64,000 bases of DNA, taken from assembly GCA_934486785.1 (NCBI GenBank), contig CAKSQK010000008.1, forward strand, positions 36,556-100,555, written 5' to 3'. Origin of the DNA: an uncultured Niabella sp. Its GTDB lineage: Bacteria > Bacteroidota > Bacteroidia > Chitinophagales > Chitinophagaceae. A program made the translations under genes and the position numbers. Below the pieces are notes generated by a model. That model saw only the letters and a program-made list of their open reading frames with translations, was not told the origin of the DNA and did no database searches. Below, piece after piece: positions 52,838-61,411 of this stretch. The first letter of the stretch is position 1. Each line of letters starts with the position of its first letter.

Positions 52838-53953
52838 TTATTGAAAAATGGTTAACGCAGGAAAATAGATGTGATTAAAATCCGTAACGGTACCATCACT
52901 GCCATATTTGATTTGTTTTATTAATGCCCCGGTACTGGCGTTATAGATCAATAAATAATTCACCCCGGAAGCTGCTCCATATCCGGCAATGCCATTTACT
53001 ACAATATAATCCTTGTTTTGATCGTAACGGGCTACGCCGTAGATCATGAAAGGATTTATATCAATATTGATAAACGGTTGCGCCAGCGATTGAGGCTGGC
53101 CGTCAACATACTTATAAATATTTTTGCCGGATGTAAAGAATACAGCATTTTCTTTTGTTGAAGCCGTTAATTTTGTTGGCGCATCCAATCCCCAGGAACT
53201 GATACTTACCGGCACGGCAACGCCTGTAGTATCCAGCTTGTTATCAATACTAAAAAGGCGATTGGCTGTGGATGCCCATATTTTTCCGTTTGGTGTTTTT
53301 ACAAAGCCATGTATAAAACCTGCAAAGCTTTTAACAAGCGAATAATTAGTAGTGGAAAGAATTTTAGCCCCATTGTCCTGCAATACGTAAATATAATTTC
53401 CTGAACGCATGATTTCGCCCGAACTTCTTGCTGGAACAGACTGCAGGCGATAAGTTACTGCCAGTGTTTTAAGGTCAACTGCGTAAACGCCATCAGCAGC
53501 ACTTATCAGAGCATTATTATAATCAATTACTGCAAAGCCTCTCCAGTTGCTGCTTTCCTGGACGTAACGAGACTCTTCCTTTAGTGTGGCTGCATTTACC
53601 CTCACAATGGGGCCGTTCATTTCAGAAATCAAATAGAGCCAGCCGCCTGTATTTGTGGCAAATTGCAAGGTACTGCTGAATGCCGCGTTAGACAAAATGC
53701 TACCGGTATTTTCTTTTTCATAAACCCTTGTGCGAACAGTGTCTTCACCATATTTGTAAAAATGAACCGTACCTGCATTTCTGCCAAGCGTTCCTTCTGT
53801 GATTATAAAAAAACCATTTTCGTAAGTATGTTCATCCCTGCCGTTATCCGAAGTTTCTCCTGGGCGATAAATATCATTTTTTGTACAGGAAAACAGAAAA
53901 AGCCCGGCTGTAAAAATTGCGAAAATTCTTTTTAAAGATAATTTTTGTTGCAT
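52838..53953 (-). CDS. DUF5074-like surface propeller lipoprotein
   Basis: This 371-residue protein has a lipoprotein signal (FLFSCT, Cys near 23) and a repetitive beta structure resembling a seven-bladed propeller (YENGFFIITEGTLGRNAGTV as the DUF5074 opening). It is the last gene of a four-gene run preceded by a cobalamin riboswitch. BtuG-type B12-binding lipoproteins have this fold and setting, so cobamide capture is likely. It is a second propeller beside the one at 55106-56257, with low similarity by eye. Confidence 0.82.
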   Translation of the reverse strand: MQQKLSLKRIFAIFTAGLFLFSCTKNDIYRPGETSDNGRDEHTYENGFFIITEGTLGRNAGTVHFYKYGEDTVRTRVYEKENTGSILSNAAFSSTLQFATNTGGWLYLISEMNGPIVRVNAATLKEESRYVQESSNWRGFAVIDYNNALISAADGVYAVDLKTLAVTYRLQSVPARSSGEIMRSGNYIYVLQDNGAKILSTTNYSLVKSFAGFIHGFVKTPNGKIWASTANRLFSIDNKLDTTGVAVPVSISSWGLDAPTKLTASTKENAVFFTSGKNIYKYVDGQPQSLAQPFINIDINPFMIYGVARYDQNKDYIVVNGIAGYGAASGVNYLLIYNASTGALIKQIKYGSDGTVTDFNHIYFPALTIFQ

Positions 53954-53974
53954 ATGTATATTTTTATTGTTCTA

Positions 53975-55087
53975 TTATTGTTTATTAAAATGTAAATCTT
54001 CCACACCACTCACTTCTGTTGATACTTCGCCCAGCCAGCCGCCATCATCCAACACTGCGGTTTGTATTTTTATAAAATCAATTCCTTTCAGCGTTTTAGC
54101 GTTGCCTTCTTTATCCACCGCATTCGATATATTTACTTTGCCGCCGTTTGATGCATTAGCAAGGTCATCTGCATACCCCCATTCGTAGGCGGGAGATGTT
54201 ACGTAACTCGGGTTGGTACGGTTCACTTTACTTTTCAGCCAGGATCCTTTCAATGTATAACTGTTGCCGGTGATCCATTCAGGAAAATAAGCCTGTTTGT
54301 GAGACTGGTTCTTTTTTACAAAACCTGTATTCCCCGCATTATCGCTCCAGGGTACATCTTTATCCGGAGAGTCAGGGCGGGTATAGGTTATTTCGTAATT
54401 AGTTTTATAATCTGCTGTACCAAACGCACTGCCTTTTAGCTCATACCAGGTATCGTCGGGTTTGCCATTACCGTTTTCATCCTGCATTACATACACAATG
54501 CCCGGCTCTGACCAGTTAGTATAAGCGTTGCCATACACCTGTATATCATTTCCCTCCTTATTCAGCACGGTATGGTCAAAACCCAGCACAATATAGCCGC
54601 CCCAGGCGCCCAGCGTAACCAAGCCGTTTTTTTTACCAAGTATTCCGTTGGCGCTTTCAATATTACCAGGAGATTTATTGATGAACTGTCCCGGCGCGGG
54701 CACATATTCAAACATAGTGGTAACAAACGCAGTTGCGCCGCCTTCTTTTATAATGGCTTCCACGTTTACAGTAAAATCCTGCGTAATAGATCCGGCGCTG
54801 TTTTTCCCGGTATATGCTACGGTATAAGTTCCAGCAGTTTCAAAAGCATGCTTAAAAACATCAGTAACGGAAACCGTATCATTTCCAATTTTCCAGATAT
54901 TATCAAATGCAGAGCTGCCTGTGCGGGTGACTTTAATTTCAACAGAGTCTTTTATTTTAGTTTTAATCACCTGCCCGGTTGAAAACGTTGCCTGTGGCGG
55001 GTTAACAACTTCCTCCTTTTTACACCCTGTGCTAAAAATTGCGCTTACAAAAATCGTAGCTACCAGAAAGCGATTGATTGATTTCAT
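53975..55087 (-). CDS. PKD-like surface lipoprotein of the B12 operon
   Basis: This 370-residue protein has a lipoprotein signal (STGCKK, Cys near 22), a PKD-like domain (about 30-110, WKIGNDTVSVTDVFKHAFET) and a C-terminal domain of about 250 residues ending GGWLGEVSTEVSGVEDL. I do not have a name for this last domain; it is common in Bacteroidota cell-surface proteins. Position in a riboswitch-controlled operon suggests binding or handing over of cobamides (inference). It lies 21 bases upstream of the DUF5074 gene. Confidence 0.8.
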   Translation of the reverse strand: MKSINRFLVATIFVSAIFSTGCKKEEVVNPPQATFSTGQVIKTKIKDSVEIKVTRTGSSAFDNIWKIGNDTVSVTDVFKHAFETAGTYTVAYTGKNSAGSITQDFTVNVEAIIKEGGATAFVTTMFEYVPAPGQFINKSPGNIESANGILGKKNGLVTLGAWGGYIVLGFDHTVLNKEGNDIQVYGNAYTNWSEPGIVYVMQDENGNGKPDDTWYELKGSAFGTADYKTNYEITYTRPDSPDKDVPWSDNAGNTGFVKKNQSHKQAYFPEWITGNSYTLKGSWLKSKVNRTNPSYVTSPAYEWGYADDLANASNGGKVNISNAVDKEGNAKTLKGIDFIKIQTAVLDDGGWLGEVSTEVSGVEDLHFNKQ

Positions 55088-55105
55088 ATTTATATATTTT
55101 ATTAT

Positions 55106-56257
55106 TTACTTTTTAATTGTTTTATATTTAAATGCTATGTGCGCTGGTATATTTCCAGCTACCACCGAAAACTGCCGCTTACCTTCTTTATTGTAGCAAT
55201 GCAGTATGCCTGAGGAAACATAATCTTTTGCATCAGCGATGTAAATATTTCTGCTGTATGGATCAATTGCTAAGCCATATGGCATACTAATGCCCGTATG
55301 TGTGCCATCAGTAATAAAGTTTTTATTGAGTACCGTTTCAGTTTTAGTATTGATCATATTGTAGGTAACATTCCAGCTACCGGTTACATAATTCCATTCA
55401 CTTCCATATACATAAGCCGTATCGCCAATAATTTCACAACCGTTCACAGCCATATTGAACGTTTTTTTTACAGCATCGGTTTTTGTATCAATTGCATAAT
55501 AGTTAGCTGGTGTTTCAAAGTAGTCCCCACGCGATGAAACATAAAGATCACCATCGCTGTCGGCATTCACCAGGTGCAGGTTAATGGCTACATCAATATC
55601 TTTTATTTTTTTAAAAGTTTCAAGATCAATAACCGATACGGTGCGTTCATAATCGGGCGGGCTATAACCACCAGAGTTGGCGATGTATAATTTATTGCCT
55701 ACAACAGCCATTTGCTCCGGCTGGCGGCCTACAGCTACGGTACGGGTAATTTCTAATGTTGCTGTATCTATCTCGGCTACAAACCCATTCGGGCTGCCTG
55801 GGCCCAGCACTACATCGCCATCATAAGCGCTAACATAAGCTTTGCCTTTATTAAAAATCACATAGCGGCAATTTTTTATTGTGATGGTTTTAATGCGTTT
55901 TGCGGTGTTGGCATCCATGACTTCCAGTTTATTGGATACATTGATAATAGCGTATAGTTTGGAGCCGTATACACCCATGTCATTTCCAACATCGCCCAGT
56001 TCTTTTACAGCATCAGGATTTGCCTGCGCATAGATGTTTTTTATGTAACGGCCTGTTGCGTAATCATAATAATCCAGCGAAGCCTGATTGCTGCCCATGT
56101 TGCCTTCGTTTAGCAAATAAAAGCCTTCAACTGAAGTCACAGGTTGTGGTGTTACAGGCGTAACCTCCGGCGGCAAAACGGATTCATCCTTTCGGCAACC
56201 GCCAAGAGCTGCCAACAGCGCTATGCAGAAGATTGTTTTGTAAAGATTGTGTTTCAT
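55106..56257 (-). CDS. BtuG-like propeller lipoprotein
   Basis: This 383-residue protein has a lipoprotein signal (LGGCRK, Cys near 21) and a YncE-type seven-bladed propeller: VEGFYLLNEGNMGSNQASLD opening, VGRQPEQMAVVGNKLYIAN and SVIDLETFKKIKDIDV repeats. In this phylum such a lipoprotein directly downstream of BtuB captures B12 with very high affinity. The gene is 9 bases after the receptor gene. Assignment rests on fold, order and riboswitch, not on visible B12-contact residues. Confidence 0.86.
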   Translation of the reverse strand: MKHNLYKTIFCIALLAALGGCRKDESVLPPEVTPVTPQPVTSVEGFYLLNEGNMGSNQASLDYYDYATGRYIKNIYAQANPDAVKELGDVGNDMGVYGSKLYAIINVSNKLEVMDANTAKRIKTITIKNCRYVIFNKGKAYVSAYDGDVVLGPGSPNGFVAEIDTATLEITRTVAVGRQPEQMAVVGNKLYIANSGGYSPPDYERTVSVIDLETFKKIKDIDVAINLHLVNADSDGDLYVSSRGDYFETPANYYAIDTKTDAVKKTFNMAVNGCEIIGDTAYVYGSEWNYVTGSWNVTYNMINTKTETVLNKNFITDGTHTGISMPYGLAIDPYSRNIYIADAKDYVSSGILHCYNKEGKRQFSVVAGNIPAHIAFKYKTIKK

Positions 56258-56266
56258 ATTTATTAT

Positions 56267-58330
56267 TTAAATGCTTACTGAAAGGGTGAATCGGTAATTT
56301 CTGCCCGGCATAGGATAGTTGATCACAACATCAAAATACTGGTTAAACAGGTTGCTGATTTCCGCACCAATTTTGTAATTGTTTTTACCAATATTTTTTT
56401 CCCATACCAATCCCACGTCGGTGGTGTACCAGGGCTGCATATAATTTTTACGAATGTTTTCAGGTAGCATGTAGCGCTCGCCCGTATAAATAAAACTATA
56501 ATTAAGCGCCCAGGCTTTCCATAATAAAGAGCCATGTAGCGTGCCGCTGTGAACCGGTGAGTAGGGAATCTGGTGGCCGTAAGAGCTTTCGCCTTTTGTT
56601 TTATTTACGGCGTGCTGATAGGTGTAATTCAAGCCTGTTACCAGGTAAAGGCTATCAACCAGCACAGCAGTTGCCGATACATTTGCTTCCACTCCTTTTA
56701 TTTCTACCAGCCCCTGGTTGATCATCATCCAACGGAAAAGATTGGTGGATGGAACGGCAACAATCTTGTTCGTTATGCGGTTGTAATAAACATCACCCTG
56801 GAAGGCTAAATTTTTAAAAAACCATTTGTTCCCAGACCATGTAAAACCAGCATCCGCCTGCTTCGTGTATTCAGGCTTTAATTGTGTATTTCCTATAAGT
56901 GTGTAGTATAAATCATTGAAGGTGGGCATGCGCAATGATTCTTTGTAAAATGAACGTAACCTGAAATTATTATTATTCGCAAAAGGTTGCCACGAAACAC
57001 TTACCATTGGCGAAGTGGCGGTTCTGTCCGGAGACCTGTCGTAATATTGCACCTGCTCATCGTAATAGCTATACAATAACCCACCCTGAACCAGCAGGCG
57101 TTTCCATTCAAACTGATTGGTAAGCGCGCCTACATAAGCATACCGGCGCGGGTAGGCAAAACGGTATAAGTTTGCATCAAGCTTGTGATAAGAAAAATCA
57201 GTTGATAATGCTATGTTCCACCAGGGTTTGGCTGTATATTTTTGTGCAAGCGAGATATAAGCTTCCTGCTGATGGTAGCGGTTATCAAGAACACCGGTTG
57301 TCATAATAAATTCCGGGTCAACATAGCGTGTATAATCGTTCGCATATTTAGCGTTGGCCAATAGTTCATATTTTTCTCGGATTACATTTTTAAACGAACC
57401 GTGCAAAAAAATATTTCGATCCCAAAGGTGCTGGGGGCTATAAAATTTATTAGCCACAATAGCTCCAGGCAGCCCTCTTTCAGAATTAAAGATATATGCC
57501 TTAAAAAAAGCTTTACCTGTGGTTGATATGTTTTTAAAAAGTGCGGCTTCAGTGCGAAAGCCTTCAATACCTGCATTAGCTCTGATTGCGGCAGTGTCAT
57601 ACCCACCTTCTTTTTTATAGCGGTATTTATAGCGGCCATGCGCCTTTATATATTCGGTATTGAAAGCAAGAGATAAAGTATTACTCAGTTTTTGCTGCCA
57701 TAAAACGGATGGATTGCTAAGGCCGAAGGAACCTGTTTTGTAGGTTCCCTGCAGATGTGTTTTTTCAGCGGTTTCAAAATGAGGTCTGCGTGTTTTCAGG
57801 AAAAGGGTGCTGGAAGCGAAATAAGCGCGCGCAGGCTGCAGCAAAGTTGAGTTTTGCCCGTTATATAATTGAATCTCCTCGATATTATCCAATGAAAATT
57901 TTCCCAGATCTACCGTGCCGTTCTGCGCATTTCCAATACTCAGGCCATCCAAAAAAACGCCCACATGCTGTGTGCCCATACTGCGCACGTTTACTGTTTT
58001 TAACCCGCCAATGCCGCCATAGTCTTTCAGTTGCACACCCGAAAAATACCGGATGGCATCTGCTACAGAAAAGCTGTTGAGCCTTTGTAAACGCTGGCCA
58101 GACAAAGATTGCATGGGAGTAGGAGAGTGAACGCTGAAGCGCTGCCGGATGGTGGATATGGTAACCTCCGATAATAGTTTTGGGCTGATCGTATCAGAGC
58201 CGGGTACGGAATTATTTTTACGCAAACTATCTGTTGGCGCCTGAGCCAAAAGGGTAACGTTAAAAATTAGCGCAATAAAGGAAAGCAGTATGTATAAAAC
58301 TGCATTTTTTTGGTACAAAAGCATCACCAT
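56267..58330 (-). CDS. btuB: TonB-dependent outer-membrane receptor, BtuB-like
   Basis: This 687-residue protein has a signal peptide (VTLLAQ, about residue 30), a plug domain (VADAIRYFSGVQLKDYGGIG, VRSMGTQHVGVFLDGLSIG) and a 22-strand-type barrel ending in an aromatic-rich strand (GRNYRFTLSVSI). It moves substrate in with energy from TonB. The cobalamin riboswitch 117 bases upstream shows that the substrate is a cobamide. It is the first gene of a run of four. ATG at 58330; an ATG two codons later is also possible. Confidence 0.93.
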   Translation of the reverse strand: MVMLLYQKNAVLYILLSFIALIFNVTLLAQAPTDSLRKNNSVPGSDTISPKLLSEVTISTIRQRFSVHSPTPMQSLSGQRLQRLNSFSVADAIRYFSGVQLKDYGGIGGLKTVNVRSMGTQHVGVFLDGLSIGNAQNGTVDLGKFSLDNIEEIQLYNGQNSTLLQPARAYFASSTLFLKTRRPHFETAEKTHLQGTYKTGSFGLSNPSVLWQQKLSNTLSLAFNTEYIKAHGRYKYRYKKEGGYDTAAIRANAGIEGFRTEAALFKNISTTGKAFFKAYIFNSERGLPGAIVANKFYSPQHLWDRNIFLHGSFKNVIREKYELLANAKYANDYTRYVDPEFIMTTGVLDNRYHQQEAYISLAQKYTAKPWWNIALSTDFSYHKLDANLYRFAYPRRYAYVGALTNQFEWKRLLVQGGLLYSYYDEQVQYYDRSPDRTATSPMVSVSWQPFANNNNFRLRSFYKESLRMPTFNDLYYTLIGNTQLKPEYTKQADAGFTWSGNKWFFKNLAFQGDVYYNRITNKIVAVPSTNLFRWMMINQGLVEIKGVEANVSATAVLVDSLYLVTGLNYTYQHAVNKTKGESSYGHQIPYSPVHSGTLHGSLLWKAWALNYSFIYTGERYMLPENIRKNYMQPWYTTDVGLVWEKNIGKNNYKIGAEISNLFNQYFDVVINYPMPGRNYRFTLSVSI

Positions 58331-58447
58331 TTGATTTTTTTAATCAAACAGCTTTAGCGAACAGAGTGAAAACAAATGTAAATTTTTACCAAACGTGCAT
58401 TTGTATTCAAAGCTTCATTCCACGAAAGCTTAAAATAAAAACTGCTT

Positions 58448-58590
58448 GGCAGGTCTCCTGACTTATTCCCACTTTGAGCGGCCTTCCCGTAGCGGTTGTA
58501 AACGCCACAGTGGCAAGGTAGTGTCAAAGTGTTGCAATGGAACTTACAGTAGCGGGTCTGTCCAGGATTTGCACCTGGTTCCCTTTTAAT
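58448..58590 (-). promoter_or_regulatory. Cobalamin riboswitch
   Basis: Read on the minus strand, the conserved core is present in order: AAAAGGGAACC, GGTGCAAATCC, GGACAGACCCGC, TACTGTAA, the B12-box TTGCCACTG, GGGAAGGCCGC and finally AAGTCAGGAGACCTGCC. This is the class I cobalamin element that shuts down B12-uptake genes when the cofactor is plentiful. A nine-base hairpin (58591-58617) precedes it. The expression platform in the 117 bases before btuB is not obvious; it may act at translation. Confidence 0.93.
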
Positions 58591-58700
58591 CAAAACATAC
58601 CAGGGTGATATGTTTTGAACCAATGCGTTGCGAAGGTAAGTATAATTGTTCTAAGTGGTAAATAAAAACAACGAATGAATATGCCGGACTTCCATCATTG

Positions 58701-59040
58701 TCATTTCGACGCCACATGCAGGGCAGTGTTTCTCTCTCTCAGTCATTTCGACACCGCGTGCATGGCTTTTGCGCCAGTGGCGGCGGAGAAATCTCTAACC
58801 GGTCATGCCATTTGGGATTCCTCCGCTGCGCGTTCGGAATGACGTGAGGGAATGAGGATTCCTCCGCTGCGCATTCGGGATGACGTAGGGGAAGGCGCGT
58901 TCGGAATGACTTGGGAGTGGAGTGGGATGACGGTTCCCTCTTCCATCATTTCGACGCTGCATGTAAGGCCGTGTTTCTCTCTCTCAGTCATTTCGACGCC
59001 GCGTGCAGGGCTTTTGCGCCAGTGGCGGCGGAGAAATCTC
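58701..59040. repeat. Two copies of a 95-base intergenic repeat flanking shorter repeats
   Basis: 58701-58795 and 58946-59040 are equal in length and differ at about 7 of 95 positions. Each starts TCATTTCGACG, contains a second TCATTTCGAC 43 bases in, and ends GGCGGAGAAATCTC. Between them are two 30-base units starting GGATTCCTCCGCTGCGC (58815-58844, 58856-58885) and a partial third. No gene is in this stretch; 59041-59286 holds nothing I can name. These look like dispersed palindromic-type intergenic repeats of this phylum. Confidence 0.8.
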
Positions 59041-59286
59041 CTGAACCGTCAAGTTAGGTTGTCAATTCTGTTTCATCAATTCATTTACCCGGAATTACCG
59101 AAAGTCGTTTGGATAGGTTTTGGGCTTCGTGCGGGTGGATTGTATAAATGCTTAAATATTGCACTCCCGCGTATCATTGACGGATATTTCCTGAAAGCAG
59201 CCCAGACATATGGCCGTCACGGCCAAGGCATTTTTCTGTATAGCAGCCAGGTGCCAGTCACAACCAACAGGCTTACCTTCACCATT

Positions 59287-59340
59287 TTTGTAAACATCCG
59301 TGGTGTAAACTTTTCAAAAGTTTACAAAGTACAGGTTTAC
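59287..59340. promoter_or_regulatory. Symmetrical array of four operator half-sites upstream of the XRE gene
   Basis: GTAAAC occurs at 59290-59295 and 59305-59310, and its reverse complement GTTTAC at 59320-59325 and 59335-59340. The starts are exactly 15 bases apart and the whole array is symmetrical about 59315. The inner pair is a perfect 10+1+10 palindrome. The flanks (TTTTT before, AAAAT after) extend the symmetry. Position directly before the regulator gene suggests autoregulation. Confidence 0.75.
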
Positions 59341-59363
59341 AAAATATTTGTTGACATAATTAT

Positions 59364-59371
59364 TATTTTTG
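59364..59371 (+). promoter_or_regulatory. Candidate -7 element for the XRE gene
   Basis: TATTTTTG matches TAnnTTTG. The first ATG is at 59373 and the next at 59379, so transcription would begin at or next to the second ATG, giving a leaderless mRNA. The operator half-sites lie directly upstream and would overlap the polymerase. Confidence 0.5.
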
Positions 59372-59372
59372 T

Positions 59373-59918
59373 ATGACCATGAAAAACCTGAGAACAGAAA
59401 TGAAGCTGACGCAGAGAGAACTGGCAGCCCTTACCGGTGTTTCGACCAGCATTATCAGTCTTTACGAGAAAGGGTTGCGCAGCTTACCTGCAAAAGTTTC
59501 GATCAAGCTGACGGAGCTATCGGTTATACAGCAACAGATGAGCAGGCACAGAAAAGCCAGGGTTGCACCAACGCTCCAATTTATACCCTCTCAGAAAAAT
59601 AAGTTAGATGCCATGTTGCAATCAGACATGAGCAAAGCCGCCTTTGATACCTTGCGCTATAATCGTACGCTTGAACAGATGCAGGAGCGTTACACCGCGT
59701 TACTTGCCAAGCTGGAGTTGATACAACCTCTGAAGCAGGCTGCAGAACCCGGGACGACGAGAATGGCCATTTTGGAATGGATGGAAATCTTAACATTAGA
59801 TAAAATGCAACGTTGCTCACCTGTAAAGCAGGCAGCCGTGCAATACAGGTTGTTACAATGTGAGGCACAAAAGAAGTGCGTGAATGCTATGCTTGCTAAA
59901 TTGAAAAAAATAAAATAA
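59373..59918 (+). CDS. XRE-family HTH regulator
   Basis: This 181-residue protein (179 if it begins at ATG 59379) has an N-terminal XRE helix-turn-helix (MKLTQRELAALTGVSTSIIS, then LYEKGLRSLP). The remaining 130 residues are helical and basic with no recognised domain; they may form a dimer or ligand domain. It has no partner gene next to it; the next gene is 640 bases away on the other strand. The operator array before it suggests self-control. It may mark the edge of an acquired segment, though this is inference. Confidence 0.85.
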   Translation: MTMKNLRTEMKLTQRELAALTGVSTSIISLYEKGLRSLPAKVSIKLTELSVIQQQMSRHRKARVAPTLQFIPSQKNKLDAMLQSDMSKAAFDTLRYNRTLEQMQERYTALLAKLELIQPLKQAAEPGTTRMAILEWMEILTLDKMQRCSPVKQAAVQYRLLQCEAQKKCVNAMLAKLKKIK

Positions 59919-60228
59919 CTTATAACGGTAAACCACCTCATCAACCATTAGGTTATCGTGCCCCGGAAGTTCTTTACAATAGCGTAGCTGCATGACCCTG
60001 CCGGGGGCCTCAAAAAAATACTACAGAGGAAACAAAAATTCCATTATATAAATGTCCAAAAATTGAGTGTTGCTTTACAAAATAGAAATGGCCATATTTT
60101 TATATGAACATGGTGCCAGAGCTGAAACCCGTTTTATCCTATAATGTAATTGCATTATGTTAAATAGCTTAGCTATTTAATTTTTTTAGAAGGGAAGGAA
60201 AAGAAAAATTTTATTCATAAACAATTAA
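59919..60228. other. Non-coding AT-rich stretch
   Basis: I see no gene, terminator or repeat here. It joins the XRE gene to the structured elements that follow. Confidence 0.5.
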
Positions 60229-60340
60229 ATGTAAGGGTTGAAATTGCGGTTCATTTGACTTGGTAGTTTTTATTTTTTTAATGGTCAAGTCGAGCTCGCA
60301 AATAAATTTGCTCGGTTTAAGCAATTTTCAACCTTTACAT
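60229..60340. repeat. Long imperfect inverted repeat with inner hairpins
   Basis: ATGTAAGGGTTGAAATTGC (60229-60247) is nearly the reverse complement of GCAATTTTCAACCTTTACAT (60321-60340), with one mismatch and one extra T. Inside are GACTTG...CAAGTC and GCAAATAAATTTGC. The whole could fold into a branched structure. It carries no reading frame. A small non-autonomous mobile element or a structured RNA are both possible. Confidence 0.6.
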
Positions 60341-60386
60341 ACCGCTGTTTCTACGAAAAACAGGTAAAGCCTGTGTAGGATTTGCA

Positions 60387-60485
60387 GGGTAGGGGCTTTA
60401 CTTATTTTGAGTGCGTGAGGGATAGAAGCGGCATCCTTCTGTGAGGTACGAACAAAAGATATAGCGGATAGCCCGACCCCTACCC
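60387..60485. repeat. Structured intergenic element closed by a nine-base stem
   Basis: GGGTAGGGG (60387-60395) is the reverse complement of CCCCTACCC (60477-60485). Between them is a GTGAGGGATAGAAGCGGCAT core and an AAAGATATAGCGGATAGCCC segment that I recall as a common intergenic motif of Bacteroidota genomes. It may be a dispersed repeat or an RNA element; no database was available. Confidence 0.55.
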
Positions 60486-60546
60486 AGCCAAAATCAATTT
60501 ACAATAGGGCAGGGGTCACGTCCAAATAATTCTTAATGTGCCTTAC

Positions 60547-60570
60547 AAAAGAGCTAATCAAAGCTCTTTT
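60547..60570 (-). terminator. Possible terminator overlapping the TIR gene end
   Basis: AAAAGAGCT (60547-60555) and AGCTCTTTT (60562-60570) form a nine-base stem around the TIR stop codon, followed on the minus strand by TTTT. The U-tract is short. Confidence 0.5.
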
Positions 60571-61409
60571 AATGAGTTTATAATATCTTCAATAGTGTGT
60601 ATCGAAGTATTCAAAGCCATTTTATCTGCCAAGGTTGGACTAAATTTTAATACTTCGTCTTTTGTTATTTTATGCCAAATCGGTAAAATAACTTTGTGTC
60701 CATCCATTTCTCGTGCAACCATTCCATTCAATTCATATTCTGTCCAATTCTTCTTTACAAACGAGGGCGATATGATTACAATTCCAAATCTTGACTTTGT
60801 CAAACCGCTGTCTATCTTTTTCCGCAAACTATCTCCAACCTTTAATTCAAACTCATCATACCAAACCTCAAAGCCATTTTCTTTTAACGCTTCCGCTAAA
60901 TCTCTTACAATTTCATCCTTATCTTCTGAGGCATGAGAGATGAAAAAATCATATTCTTTTGAATTATTTTCAAGAGTGATGTTGGTGTTTGTTGACGAAT
61001 AGCTTTGACTGATTAATGATTCCAATTGCGATTTCTGAATTTGGATATCCATTTCCAGTTTTCGCTGAAAATCTAATTGTTCCCTTTCTGCTTTCTTTTG
61101 TTCACTTTCTTCAGCCTTTCTCAATGTCTGCTTTTTCTTACACAATTCAACAGATTTAGCAGCTATCTGTTTTTGATAGTCAGCAATTTTTTTCTTGCAA
61201 TTGAAAATATCATTGTTATAACCTTGCATTTGTCTTTGCTTGCTTTGCAGTGTAGAAAGAGACGTATTTTTATTAATAGATTTATTGACCGAACTTATCT
61301 GTCCATTTTTATCGTTCTCTCTTTTTTGTTCATCTGCTATCTTCTTATACAGGCTTGCAATATCTTGTTCAAGTTTATTGATTTGGTTTTGATAACTTGA
61401 TATAGTCAT
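60558..61409 (-). CDS. Coiled-coil TIR-domain protein (probable NAD-cleaving effector)
   Basis: This 283-residue protein has an N-terminal coiled coil (about 1-135, rich in Lys, Gln and Glu) and a C-terminal TIR domain (about 152-283). TIR landmarks are YDFFISHASEDKD, FEVWYDEFELKVGDSLRKKI (BB-loop region) and VIISPSFVKKNWTEYEL. Glu226, four residues after Trp222, matches the catalytic Glu of NAD-cleaving TIRs. No membrane segment or signal is present. It is the last gene of a three-gene unit with a 182-residue protein and an HTH-metalloprotease. An abortive-infection effector role is inferred from domain type and context. Confidence 0.9.
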   Translation of the reverse strand: MTISSYQNQINKLEQDIASLYKKIADEQKRENDKNGQISSVNKSINKNTSLSTLQSKQRQMQGYNNDIFNCKKKIADYQKQIAAKSVELCKKKQTLRKAEESEQKKAEREQLDFQRKLEMDIQIQKSQLESLISQSYSSTNTNITLENNSKEYDFFISHASEDKDEIVRDLAEALKENGFEVWYDEFELKVGDSLRKKIDSGLTKSRFGIVIISPSFVKKNWTEYELNGMVAREMDGHKVILPIWHKITKDEVLKFSPTLADKMALNTSIHTIEDIINSLKEL

Positions 61410-61411
61410 TT

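Noticed and set aside
58331..58447. A rho-independent terminator as the riboswitch expression platform
   Set aside because: No stem followed by a T-run on the minus strand is visible; translational control is as likely.
58852..59376. A + strand open frame of 174 codons in the repeat region
   Set aside because: It runs through the intergenic repeats and has no family-like content.
60229..60340. Integron attC site
   Set aside because: The GTTGAAA and TTTCAAC ends are in the opposite order to attC core sites, and no integrase is in the window.
60558..61409. Thoeris or another named TIR system
   Set aside because: No ThsA/SIR2-type or Argonaute partner is present; the neighbours are a protease, an unknown and a HEPN-like gene.
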